In this document: positions 12,549 to 23,544 of the stretch, piece after piece | Layout of the letters: the number at the start of each line of letters is the position of its first letter | How positions within the stretch are numbered: the first letter of the stretch is position 1 | Assembly (NCBI GenBank): GCA_963682025.1 | Contig: OY821517.1 | Coordinates: 334,719,144-334,783,143 of the forward strand | Length of the DNA stretch: 64,000 bases | Direction: 5' to 3' | Source of the DNA: Cordilura impudica | Taxonomy: Eukaryota; Arthropoda; Insecta; Diptera; Scathophagidae | Notes under the pieces: generated by a model | The model's database searches: none | Seen by the model: the letters and a program-made list of their open reading frames with translations, nothing else | Told to the model about the DNA's origin: nothing | Program-made: the position numbers and the translations under genes

Positions 12549-12755
12549 TTATTATTTTTTATAAAAATAAAAAATCTTAATTTCGATCTTTATCATTTTA
12601 ATGATTGAGTTTGAAATTATTCAGGCTCAAGAGCAATTGTTTTTACTTTAAATAAAGCAAAAACATTGCCAAATTTGTTTCAAAAAATAATTTCAAACTC
12701 AATCATTAAAATCGAAAATAAGATTTTTTATTTTTATAAAAAATAATAATAAATA
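12549..12755. repeat. Fold-back built on a fragment of the 335-bp repeat
   Basis: Left arm 12549-12619 and right arm 12688-12755 are reverse complements apart from a short insertion (ctttatcat) and point changes. The spacer, about 68 bp, contains caagagcaattgtttttac and caaatttgtttcaaaaaa, which match the 3' end of the repeats at 10190 and 13180. A 3' fragment of that family appears to have been captured in an inverted duplication. Confidence 0.75.
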
Positions 12756-12834
12756 ATAAAATAATACGCACGCCGTTAACGTTAAATGTAAGTTTAGCAA
12801 AAACAAATTGTTTTTCTTGTTTTTTCAAGACAAA

Positions 12835-13180
12835 AACAAACACGTATATTGTAGTATGCAACGTGTACTCGTATACAAACATATTTGTTTCAAAGTTGTT
12901 CTATATTTTAGTTTGTTATATTGGAAGAGGCTTAAATAGTATAACTTTTGCTTGAATTCTCATTTGGTTGTTTTCAGCAAACATATATGAATTTAACTTT
13001 TTACCAAACAAACTGCTTTTGGTTACTGATGAGGGTTGGTGACTCTTCCCGAAACAGCTGTATACCTGTCATGCAGAATATAGATCAATTTTTTTAAACA
13101 AATGTGGCAATGTTCTTACTTTATTATTTAAAGTAAAAACATTTGATCTTGAGCCTGAATAATTTCAAACTCAATCTCTA
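12835..13180 (+). repeat. 335-bp repeat with hammerhead-like core, copy E
   Basis: The plus-strand copy of the family, inverted relative to 10190-10525. Low GC, no open frame. It keeps the better-preserved ribozyme-like core of the pair. Its end (caaactcaatctctag) joins AT-rich DNA without an obvious target duplication. Confidence 0.75.
13021..13066 (+). ncRNA. Hammerhead-ribozyme-like motif, copy E
   Basis: Order on the plus strand: ggtta (13021-13025, stem I), CTGATGA (13026-13032), an 18-nt stem-loop II from GGG to CCC (13033-13050), GAAA (13051-13054), palindrome CAGCTG (13055-13060, stem III), U-A (13061-13062), tacc (13063-13066, stem I). Stem II is closed by three G-C pairs including the canonical 10.1-11.1 G-C. 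Stem I pairs with one bulged T. Copy D has taacc where this copy has tacc, and this copy has ggtta where D has ggtca. The inferred ancestor therefore had a perfect 5-bp stem I. Cleavage would be expected after 13062. The palindromic stem III without a loop would need a dimer, as is known for some minimal hammerheads. An alternative reading extends stem III to the downstream cctg (CAG...CTG, then UC at 13069-13070). Activity is untested. Confidence 0.55.
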
Positions 13181-13564
13181 GAAAAAAATTTAATAATGTG
13201 AGAGAAAAAACTAAGGACGAATTAATTATTCGACCAGTCGAAAATAAAGGGCAGAAAAGAGAATAAAACTATCATAATTTGTTCTACACGAGCAATATTT
13301 ATCTCTACGTGTCTTTGCTAAGATATGCTTGAGGGTGGCCTTCACTATAGAAAATTATCATTTAAGTGGGATGTTTTCGAAAATTCTCAGAATATAAAAT
13401 TTAAAAAAAGATAATATTGTTAAAAACTCAAGAGATTTTTTTTTTTAAAAAAGAAGAACGAGGTATTATAAGCATGAAATATTCTTCAGAATCTGGAGCT
13501 TTAGCAATAAATCCTAGAATTAGTTTTTAATATAAAAAGTCTTCAAAATCTGACAATTTTTTTT

Positions 13565-14790
13565 TTAAACAGTCTAGGAATGGAAACATCTGTCGTGCTT
13601 CGCTATGACTTACCGAGACTTATTGACATGTATGTTTTCATAGTCAATTTATCATACGAAGTACGTATTGTGCATTTCATTAAATTTTTGTTTTCTTTTA
13701 AATGTTTGCTGATAGACAATATTGCTTTTTTTTTTTTATTCGGTGCAAAAATTATCAAATTTTTCTGTGTTCCTACTTTGAAGCAAGGTACATATAGCCC
13801 ATGAGAAAAATATGGATTCTTCAAATTTAATCCGGCAACACATAACGATTGGCCTTTTTGGTAATTTTTTATTTCAGCGATTTTTTATTTTGGCGGTTTT
13901 TGATTTTGGTGATTATTGATTTTGCCGATTTTTGATTGTGAAGATTTTTGTTTTTGGCGATTATTGTTTTTCGCGTTTTTCGGTTTTGGCGATTTTAGAT
14001 TTTGGTGATTTTTGAATTTGGCGATTCCATCCATATTTTCCACGACTGCTTACAGTGTAATTAATGTACTTGTCAAAAGATTCAAGACCGTCGCTTTCAT
14101 AATACTTCATATTTTTTTGTATAGGAGGTGTCCCGCCCACTTCTTATCGCACTACTCACATTAATATCAAATTGGACTCTGACAAAGTGTCACGGCTTTC
14201 TCTTTTACACTACGTCAGTTATATGATATACATTTACTTTGTGTGGGCGGTGCCATGCTCACTACTCCGATTACGCACATTTTTTGTTCGACTAATCACA
14301 TGAATAACTTATGGGCTCATGTAAAGTCCCAAGGCTCTTACTATTACAGTACTCCAGACATGTGAGATTCATTATTTACTTTGTATGGGAGGTGCCACGC
14401 CCATTGGTATGTTCCCTCCCATTTTTTGTCCGACTACTACATTAGTAAAAGAGGACCTCACACAAATTTCCTAAGCTGTCTCTGTTATAGTACTCGTAAA
14501 ATATGGTATTGAATTATTAGTTTGTACGTCCATTTATCCGATCGCGCCATTTTTCGACATGGCTACTAACAATAATAATAGGTTACTTCACACAAGTTCG
14601 CAAAGCTCTCCCTGTCATAGTACTCAATATATATGATATTAAAAATTTACATTGTATGGAGGTGTCACGCCCACAAAAATATCAAAAAAATTATAGCCTA
14701 TAGTTCCTTTCAGATATATAGTAAGACTCTGTAAAAATTTCAGGAAGATAGGTCCAATGGTTTAGCCTCCTTTCGCTTTTATATAAGTAT
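13565..14790 (+). repeat. 1.2-kb composite repeat, left copy
   Basis: Matches 20390-21830 in reverse orientation. Shared landmarks in order: gtcgtgcttcg.tacgacttaccgag; attgtgca; gttgctgata.acaatatt; gtgcaaaaattatcaaatttttc; cccatgagaaaaa.atgga; cggcaacac.taacgattggcc; a run of cgattttt.attttgg units (13860-14035); then about five diverged ~125-bp units. The latter carry ggaggtg.cacgcccac, gactactcacattaat, cacaagttc..aaagctc.c..gt.atagtact and atgatattgaatattta. Non-coding. The element type is unknown. Confidence 0.8.
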
Positions 14791-15149
14791 ATAGATTTAA
14801 GAATCCGATTACTTTTTTATACGGAAGATATTTATAATCTGAAATATCTTCAGGATCTGAGAGTTTTTATGCACGAAAAAAGTTTAGAAGAGTTGAACTA
14901 TTAAACAAAATATTGATATTTTAATATTTATGACAACTCTGGAAATTATGAGCTGACTATAAAAAAAAGTGTTCTAAATTAGAGAAAGTTTTCAAATTAT
15001 AAAGAAATTATCACAACAGCTATAATTTTTGAGTTGAAACATTTTAAAAATGTTTAAGACTCTTAATAGGGATGCACGGTCAAAAATAAGACACGATTAT
15101 TGAGTGATTAAAAAAATATTAACTCCTGTTAGATTTTTGTGGATTTTAT

Positions 15150-17830
15150 TCGTGTTTTTGGCATGTCAGTTAACACATGTTTAATAAAATTTTATAAAAC
15201 AAATAACTTTAAAACTATTTAACTAAAGCGTTAAAAGAAGCGAGTTTAAGTAAACTAAACAAAAACTTGGTTTTAGAACCTAAAACTATTTGATTAAAGA
15301 GTTATAAACTTGAGTTTAATCAAATCAAATCAGTTTAATCAGTTTAACTGAAATTAACTTAAATTACAAAAACTCACGGTTAGTTCTTGATTTTGAAATG
15401 TTAGTTAAACTAAGTTTAGTTAAACCTAATATATTTCACACTGTAATCCAATAGTTTGAATTTTTTTCCATTTTAAAAATTGAATTTAACTAAACCAAGT
15501 TTAACTAAACGAAGTTTTACTAAACCAAGTATAACTAAACTAAGTTAAACTTAACTAAGTTTAATTAAACTAAGTTTTGTTAAACTGAGTTTAACTAAAA
15601 TAAGTTTAACTGACATACCCAAAAATGCGAAAGAAGTCGACAAACAACTAGCAGCAGTTAGTTTTTTTTGGGAAATGTGAGTTTATCTGACTTCCCAAAA
15701 AGACAACTATGTAGACAAATATCGAACAGGTGCTAATTTTTTGTTGAATTAAACTAAGTTTTGTTAAACTTACTTTAGTTGAATTCAAGACTATATAAAC
15801 GAAGTTTCACTGACATTCCAAAAACATGAACTAAGTCGACAAAAATCTAGTGTTAGATATTTTTTGAAAATGCGAGTTTAACTAAAATTAGTTTATCTGA
15901 GATCCCAAAAAAGCGAACTATGTGGACAAAACTTAGTTTGAACCAAGTTTAAATAAACAAAGTTTCGAAGGCAAAAATCGAGTGTTAGATAGTTTTTGAA
16001 AATACGAGTTTAACTAAACTAAGTTTAACTATCACCCCAAAAATACAGTCTTAGATGGAGTTTCTATTAAAAGATTTTTAATGCTTTAGTCAAATAGTTT
16101 GAAAATAATAATTGTGAGTTTAACTAAACCAAGTTTAGTTGACCTCCAAAAAACTCAGAACTGAAACACTTCAAAGTGAGGTGTTGTGATGTCAGTTGAA
16201 CTTAGTTTAGTTAAACACGCATTAAAAAATATAAGGAATCCTAGATTTTAGTCGACTTAGTTTACAATTTTTGGGCAGCCTGTTAAACTAGGAATACTTA
16301 AATATTTTTTTAACGCTTTAGTCCAAAATTTTGAAAATTTTAAAGCTAAAAATGTTGAGTTTAACTAAACTAAGATTAACAAAACCAAGTTTAACTAAAC
16401 TTAGTTTAACAGACATAGCAAAAACTCGAGTTAAGTCGATAAACAGATAGTTGAATTCGATTTTTTGTCTGAAAATGCGAGTTTAATTAAACTAAGTTTA
16501 ACTGAACTCCTGCACCACTTTAAGAATGAATTTTTGGGATGGAAGCTGATCTTATTTTAGTTAAAATTGCATAAAAAATAAGTAAGAAAATTATAGTCGG
16601 TCTAGACTGACTATACGATACCCTATACCATGCGTTTAGAGACCCTATCTCTCAGGCCCAACTAACTGGATATAGAAAATAAGCATAAACCAAATTTGAG
16701 TGGGATTTTTATTAATTTTGAAAAAGTTCATATCGGACGCTTTATCTATATGGGTGCTTGGCCCAAAAATGGACCGATCCTGACCATGTTTGATAAAGTC
16801 TCTTGTATTTTGCAAAAATGTATACAAACAATTTTTTGAGAAGAATCAGTGCAATATTTTTGTTTTTTGATAGATTTAAGTGAAGATCGGGAAGTAGCTC
16901 ATATGGGGCCTATGACTAAGAATTGTCCAATAGGGATCATTTTTGGACTACTGATTAATGGATGTAATATATACATACCAACCCAATTTGACTAAGATTT
17001 GTAAGATAATTTGGATCTTATGGCAATATATGTTGATTTCATAGGGGTCATTTGTATGGGGGCTACGTCTGAACATGGACTGATTCTCACCAATTTCAAT
17101 AGCGTACATCCCATGGCACAAAGTCATTATACCCAAACCACATAGTGGTATAGGGTATAATAATAATAAATCTACTAGATTTTTATTAACTTAGCTCGTG
17201 TTTTGAAATTTCGGTTAAACTTAGATTAGTTAAACAATTTTTTTTTTTAAATAGTTTAGTTAACTTGCAATTTTAAGCCGTAGTAACTATCAAAAAAATT
17301 GTTTTTTAATGTAACTTCAAATATCGTGAGTTTAACTAAACTAAATTTAACCGACCTCCCAAAAACAAGTCCCTAATATGATTAGAGAGTCTATATATGT
17401 ATAAGCTGGAACACTTTTAGAATGAGTTTTTGAGTTATTTAACTTGTGAAATATTCCACTAAAGTCTGAATTAAACTAATTGATATCCGAAAAACTCTGA
17501 ACTTAAACTAAGTTTAATCAAACTAAGTTTAATCAAACTAAGTTCAACTAGCATCCCAAACAACTCGCTCTTTGCGTTTTTGGGATGTCATCGAAACTAT
17601 TATTTTAACATAGTTTAGATGAACTCTCATTAATAAATAATAATAACTTTTAATATTTAAAAATCGTAAGGTTAACTGAACTAAGTTTAATTGACTGCCA
17701 AAAAATCGGTCTTATAACCTTAACCTATTTTAGTAAATAATTAAAAACAACAGTTTATTCAAACTAAGTAAACTAACATGCCAAAAACTCGGTCTTTAAG
17801 TGCTGACATGAGAAATAAATCAACGAAACT
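15150..17830. repeat. GTTTAACTAAAC-rich diverged tandem array
   Basis: About 2.1 kb of sequence (excluding an insertion) is dominated by gagtttaactaaac, taagtttaac and the reverse form gtttagttaaac. Recurring connecting phrases are tgacat.ccaaaaactcg, aagtcgacaaa and gtgttagat.gtttttg. Phrase order suggests units of roughly 80-180 bp, badly diverged. Both orientations of the 12-mer are abundant, so the transcript could fold extensively. It is interrupted by dispersed-element copy 3 at 16581-17160. Confidence 0.8.
16581..17160 (+). mobile_element. Dispersed fly repeat, copy 3, internal deletion
   Basis: Intact head (agtaagaaaattatagtcgg, palindrome with one change, taccctatacca) and intact tail (ccacatagtggtatagggt). 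About 200 bp are missing after catcccatggc (near 17115), where copies 1 and 5 continue with the ACGGACGG tract. Inserted into the GTTTAACTAAAC array, so it is younger than that array. Confidence 0.85.
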
Positions 17831-17839
17831 GCCAAGTGG

Positions 17840-18657
17840 GACATCGCGATCAAAAATCCTGTCTTAAACAAGCAGTTTAGTAAGCAATAACTAATCACTC
17901 CTTTACAAACCTGCCACTGGTTTAGCAATGTTTTATGATGGGTCGTAAAGTTATTTAAATTAAATACCTTTTCATAGCCCCTCTGCTAGCTACGCCCTTG
18001 GAGTTTTATATAATTATATTATATATATATTTTTTTAAATAAAGTAAATGTTTGTTTGACACTTTTATGTTTGCTGAATGTTTGTAAATATGTTCAACTG
18101 TGTGTACACAATTTTATTTGTACGTGTTGTTATTGATTGACATAGTTAATTTCCGCAAAGATGTCTGCTACTTTTCACTATCTCACGGTTATTTTTCTCA
18201 TTAACTTTTGCAGTAACTTTATTCATCATTTGTATAGATTTTTTGTACTCTTATGTAAGTGTTTTAATATTTTATCGAGAAAATGTTTTTAAACATTTTG
18301 TAAATATATCATTTTTTTTTTCAATTATTACCATTCACAGTGGTCGGTAAATTTATAAAAAAAGACGATGTTAGTTGGTTGCTGTAGAATAATTCTAGAA
18401 AATAAAAACATCTGTTTACCAGAAGACAAACTGGATCTTTATAGTCTACTTGTGTATATTAGGGAGTTTCATCAGAAACGTTTACGTTTTATAAATATAA
18501 GTTTTGCAGTGTTTAAAGATGAATATTGATTCTTATGACGCAAAAGATTTTTGGGAATTTTTTAAAATTTTTTGAAGGTCGGTATGAGTCGCAGAACTGG
18601 AGTTATTAAAGTTTGAACTTGGGAAATATTACTTGCTAATAGTATTTATTACTATTT
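17840..18657. other. Intronic AT-rich sequence
   Basis: No gene or repeat recognised apart from short TA runs near 18010 and tattactattta units just before the next insertion. Confidence 0.4.
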
Positions 18658-18946
18658 ATTACTATTACTGTGGGAGTTGTTGGTCTCCTATCAGACGGGT
18701 CCCAGGTGGTGGATAGGGAAATGCCGGTAAAAGGTAGTATCGAAATAAAATAGGTACCCCGAACCAAAACCAACAAACTTCAGCTAGCCTGGTGGCTTTA
18801 TCTGGCAGCCCCAGATCCAGGATCGGATGCGGTAGACCAATCATCTGCCTATCTTAAACCTTACTGATTAATGAAACCTCAATTGAGGCCCTATGCTCCT
18901 AAAAGGAACAACGGGACTATATATATATATATATATTACTATTACT
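18658..18946 (+). mobile_element. SINE-like insertion with 12-bp target duplication
   Basis: The body is 18670-18934, about 265 bp, and distinctly GC-richer than its flanks. It is bracketed by perfect direct repeats attactattact at 18658-18669 and 18935-18946, and ends in a (TA)n tail. It starts tgggagttgttggtctcc and contains cagacgggtcccaggtggtgg and ggtggctttatctggcagccc. It has no reading frame. Just before the tail, gaggccctatgctcc plus the TA run resembles the 3' end of the RTE-like LINE at 7700-7760. That is what is expected of a SINE mobilised by that LINE. A 5'-truncated LINE 3' UTR is the alternative; I could not find clear A and B boxes. Confidence 0.75.
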
Positions 18947-19349
18947 CTTCAGAAGTTGTTTATCTCGTTTTGTGAATATAAAGCAAAAAGAAAAAGAAAT
19001 TATGTTTAATTTTTTTTTATAGAACCGACTTCCGCGAGCCATAGCGATCTTGAATAAAATCTGAAAAAATTCTCAAAATTCTTTTGGGTCATCAGAATTC
19101 ATATTCCGCTTTAAGAGTTTCCAAATTTAGAAAAATAGATTTTTGTGGTTACGTATAATAGGGAGGATCGATATAGTTATTTCTCGAATTTCACTGCGGC
19201 TCTTAGCGGCATCTAGATGTAAAAATTCTATATGAGAAATTTTTGCCCGATCAAAGTTCATCCAAGTTCCTTGAAAAAAAAAAATATTAAAAAAAAGTTT
19301 TTTTGAATTAAAAATTTCATAATATCTATTCTGTTTTGAACTTGAATTG

Positions 19350-19600
19350 CAATCTACTTGATCCCTATTATATACATACTTTCTGAGTCGATTTATCGGT
19401 GTCCGTCTGTCGGTCCATCCGTCTGTGTGTTCATATACACCTTGCAACCAAACTACGGGTCGCAAATATGAATATATTTTGATGGAATTTAGTGTATAAG
19501 CTTTATCGGCCATAGGAATTGAAAATGGTGAAAATCGGTTCATGTTGAGACCATACAAATGACCGCTATGAGATCGACTTAAATTGCCATTATATCCATG
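19350..19600 (-). mobile_element. Dispersed fly repeat, 3' fragment
   Basis: On the minus strand it carries the ccgataaagcttatacac, catcaaaatatattcatatttgcgacc and ccgacagacggacacc boxes of the dispersed family in the usual order. Both ends are truncated. The frame at 19127-19645 simply runs through it. Confidence 0.8.
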
Positions 19601-19716
19601 ATTTATTTCATATTTTTTTAATTCTGAGAAAACATAAAAAGTCATGAACGTTTTTGTTTATCAAAATTAACAAGTACATCTTTAAAAACACAAATTTTGA
19701 AAATCACCAAGAAATG

Positions 19717-20303
19717 GTGAACCGTTTTAAGTTATTCCAGTGTACGTAGTGGAAGTGCCTTAATTTTGGACATAACGGTATATCGTGAAAAGTCGAGCTA
19801 ATAGGAAAAAAAAAACAAGTGCAGATTTTGATTAAGCGTCCCAAATAAACTTAAAAACAACATTCAGTTCTTAATCAACAAAATCTTATTACATGAATAG
19901 TACAGCAGCAAACACACACATAATTAATAAATGTTATTTTTGCATGGAAATCGCGATTTTTATCAATTCAGTTTTCTCAGTAAATTGTGAACAAAACCAA
20001 ATGTTGTGCACCGATTACAATGAAATAAAGCTCATTTCATTCGAAATATGTTTATCTAAAACAAAAAATTTTTTTTTTTAAATCGTTATTTTTTTTCAAA
20101 ACTTGAACGATATCTCTGAAACTACCGGGAAAAATTAAAACCAATGTAAGCACGCCTTAAAGATAATATTGTTGACGAGTTTTGGATTTTTTTAAACTGA
20201 ATATTGGTGAACCGTTTTCAAGTTATTCAAATATATGTAGTGGAAGTGCCTTAATTTTGGACATAACGGTATATCACGAAAAGTCGAGCTGATAGAAAAA
20301 AAG
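19717..20303 (+). repeat. Direct duplication of a ~90-bp segment
   Basis: The block ggtgaaccgttttaagttat...tagtggaagtgccttaattttgg...aagtcgagct.atag at 19717-19806 recurs at 20207-20297 with few changes, about 490 bp apart. The intervening AT-rich sequence has no gene. Origin unknown; it abuts the composite repeat at 20390. Confidence 0.75.
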
Positions 20304-20389
20304 CAAAACCAGCTACCTCAAATTAGTAAAAAATTGATACAAACTTCCAATCAACACAAAAAAGTTCAGTTTTGTTCCCTTGTGTTATT

Positions 20390-21830
20390 AATGTGAGTAG
20401 TCCGACAAGAAATGGGCGGGATCGGATATATGGGCGTGGCACCTTCCATACAAAGTACTTATTCAATATCATATATCTCGAGTATGAAGACAGAGACAGC
20501 TTTGCAAATTTGCTTGAGGTCATCTATTATTAATGTGAGTAGTCCAACAAAACATGGGCGAGATCAGATCAATGAGCATGGCACCTCCCACACAAAGTAA
20601 ATATTAAATGTCATATATCTGGAGTACTGTAATAATAAGAGCCTTAAGAGCATAAGCTCATAAGTTATTCAAGTGATTCGTTGACCAATGCACCTGATCG
20701 GAGTAGTGGGCGTGGCATCGCTCATAAAAAGTAAATATATATCATGTAACTGAAGTCCTATAAAAGGGACACTTTGTACGAGTCCATCAGATGTTATTGT
20801 GAGTAGTCGATATAACGTGGGAGGGATAGGATTTGTGGACGTGGCACATCCTATATAAAAAATATGAAGTACTATGAAAGCGACAGTCTTGTAACTTTTC
20901 ACAAGTACAAAATTACCAATGTGAGTAGTCGTGGAAAACATGGGCGGAAACGCCAAATCCAAATATCTCCAAAATCGAAAATCGTGAAATACAAAAATCT
21001 TCAAAATTAAAAATCGGCAAAACCAAAAATCACCAAAATCAGAAATTGCCAAAAGAAAAACATTTCCAAATGATATTCTAAATTCAAGGCCAATCGTTAA
21101 GTGTTGCCGTATTTAATTTTAAAAATCCATGTTTTTCTCATGGGCAGGATTCAATTTTGAAGTTCCATGTTTTTCTCATGGGCAGCTATATACATACAGA
21201 GTAGGAACGGCGAAAAATTTGATAATTTTTGCACCAAAGGAAAAAACAAAAAATATTGTATATCAGCAACCATTGGAATTAAAAAAAAAATTAATGTGAG
21301 TCCGATCACAGGGGAGATGTGTAAACATCTAGTAATTAAAGATTTTTATATGTCATTTTTTTAAAATCAAACAGAAAGCGTCATCTATGTATCACTTATA
21401 ACAAACAACTGCAGGGACTCTGTTTATACTTGTGGGGGTTGTTGAAATATGTATATGTTTTACGATTATATTGTGAAATTTTTGTCGTTTTACAGGAAAG
21501 GGTTGTTGAGTTAGCTGAAACAATTTTATATCATAATTTTTTCACCCATACAATCATAAGTTACACCGATTTGTCTTACGGCTGACAGCGTAACATTTGA
21601 GCTCACATGTTACGCTGTTTTTGTGATTGTATTGTAATATATAAATTTACCCCCCTGCGCGTATAGATGTTTACACATCAAAAAATAAATAAAATAAAAT
21701 GTTTTAATTGCACAATACAAACTTCGTAGGAAAAATTTACTACGAAAACATTGTACATATCAATATGTCTCGGTAAGTCGTAACGAAGCACGACTGAACA
21801 GACCAGTGATTTCATAAAACTTTGACAGTT
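20390..21830 (-). repeat. Composite repeat, right copy (inverted)
   Basis: Reverse complement of the left copy at 13565-14790, with the landmarks in the same order on the minus strand. It carries about five ~125-bp units with gtggcacctcc-type boxes. There is a local duplication of the ccatgtttttctcatgggcag box (about 21128-21186) and a 364-bp insertion (21316-21679). Confidence 0.8.
21316..21679. mobile_element. 364-bp MITE-like insertion with 15-bp terminal inverted repeats
   Basis: Begins gatgtgtaaacatct (21316-21330) and ends with its exact reverse complement agatgtttacacatc (21665-21679). It falls where the left composite copy has uninterrupted sequence. Each TIR is itself palindromic (gatgt.taaacatc). 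Inside, at about 21588-21619, is a second near-perfect palindrome centred on gagctc, with cagcgtaaca and tgttacgctg arms. No open frame; target duplication not clear because the flanks are AT-rich. Confidence 0.7.
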
Positions 21831-21839
21831 TTTTTAAGT

Positions 21840-22755
21840 TATTCCTTTTCTTGTTCAAAATATGGGTACGGTCACCTTAAAGACAAAATTCAATCGAGTT
21901 AAAATTTTAAATGTATTATTCAGATTTAACTTAGAGCCAAAATTATATACGTAAGAAACAAAATTCCAATACAATGCCACTGCACCCTAATGTATAAAAA
22001 CACAAACCATATCTTAATCTAATAAGATTATTATTACTACATTTGTATGCATCTTTTAAATTTTTTATCTTGAATAATATTTTCAAAAATTGATTTCATA
22101 TTCAAAGTCATCTCTGGTTGACTTTAAACCAAATAAAGTGATAGCTGCACTTAGATTGTACGAGGGTCAAACTGAAAGTCTGTCAATGAAATATTTCAAG
22201 ACAAACAGATAAGTTGAATGTCAACAACCTTGTTTTCCATGAGCATTGAAGAGGTATATAAATGTCTATGAAAGATATTACAAGAAAAAACATAAAAACA
22301 AAATAAAAAAAAATCTACACAGACATTTAGTCGGTTAAAAATATATAATTTTTGACGACACAGTGGCACCATTGACTACGATGCCATACATATATTATTT
22401 ACTCACACATTTATTTTTGCATTTTTATGGATACTTTTTTAAAACTTACTTTTATTGCGATTGCAGTTAATAAGTAGTTAAATCAAGTCAGGGTTCGGAA
22501 TATCATCTGTTGAATTTAAAAAAAAAACAAATATTTTTTGTACTTTTTTGTAGGCACTTTGCCTGTTATAAAATGTTTTAATAAATTTGCATCCAGTAGT
22601 TTGGTAAACAGTGATACTAGACCTTCAGGTACTTTCACTACATTAAGAATAAAAGCAATATTTTCTCATAGATAATCATAGTATATGCCTCGTTTTATTT
22701 GCATATACTTTTTGCCATTTCCGATTTTTTATGAATTTTTAAAAATAAAAATTTT
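21840..22755. other. Intronic sequence, unidentified
   Basis: No gene. A short gtacgagggtcaaactgaaagtc segment near 22157 has transposon-like flavour but nothing more can be shown. Confidence 0.35.
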
Positions 22756-22759
22756 TCAA

Positions 22760-22970
22760 TTTTGCGCAAACTTTTTTTTTCGTATTTTTTTCTGTATAAC
22801 TCGGAAACTGTTGAGTATAATAAAATAATAATATTAGCACGACTTAGAGGTAAATTTAATTAAAATCTTTTTATGTTTTTTTATAACAAAATTGGTCAAG
22901 TTCTTCTCAATTTATGATAACATCGGTGGAGCATCCTCTTCAAAAATTCCAAATTTTAGAAAAAAAAAAA
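22760..22970 (+). repeat. Dispersed repeat, copy paired with 9.07 kb
   Basis: Contains ttgcgcaaa, aactcggaaactgttgagta, tcttctcaatttatgataac and atcggtggagcatcct, in the same order and orientation as 9070-9255. Confidence 0.65.
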
Positions 22971-23099
22971 ACTTATCAATAGAATATTAAGTTTCGGCTA
23001 TTTTTGTGGTAGGAGGACCATAACCCATGGTTATCAGGGTCATAAAAAATGCATAGTGTTATTGATGGTTTTTAAGATTTTTTTATTTTATTTTTATTT

Positions 23100-23540
23100 A
23101 TTTATTATTACTAGCAGAGACCAGCACTCGAACTGCGACTGCAAATTCTAGGAAATTTTATTTTTTCATTCAATTTTTTTCAAATATTTTTTTAAACTGT
23201 ATACACAAAAAATTTATGAATATTTAAATAAAATTCATTAAATTGAGAATTTTAAATAAAATTCATTAAATTTCATTATAAATATTTGATGAACACACAG
23301 ATGAAATATAAATGGGATGGTTAAGAAATAATTTTAACAGAACTTAAAGGTATAGTAATCAATTTTAGGCAATTCACAATTTAACACAGGGCGATTAAAA
23401 TGTACTCTTTTTTGAAACCATCAATAATAAATGCACAGGCGATGAATTGTGAATTGGCTAAAATTGATTAGCATACCTTTAGGCTCTAATAAAATTATTT
23501 ATTATAAATATTTTATTTTATTTAATTTGATATAATTTTA
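23100..23540 (-). repeat. Dispersed repeat with fold-back, pairs with 47.1 kb
   Basis: On the minus strand it matches 47080-47345: gctttaggctct type boxes, aaattttattaaatattcataaattttttgt, and gcagtcgcagttcgagtgc versus catttgcactcgaatttcg. In addition 23326-23390 and 23440-23506 are inverted copies (arms about 62 bp, including cacaatt/aattgtg and aaaggtat/atacctttaggctct) around a ~50-bp loop. Confidence 0.7.
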
Positions 23541-23544
23541 ACAC

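Noticed and set aside
19127..19645. 172-residue minus-strand frame
   Set aside because: Runs through a dispersed-repeat fragment and AT-rich flank; the TDGWTDRRTP segment is the ACGGAC tract translated.
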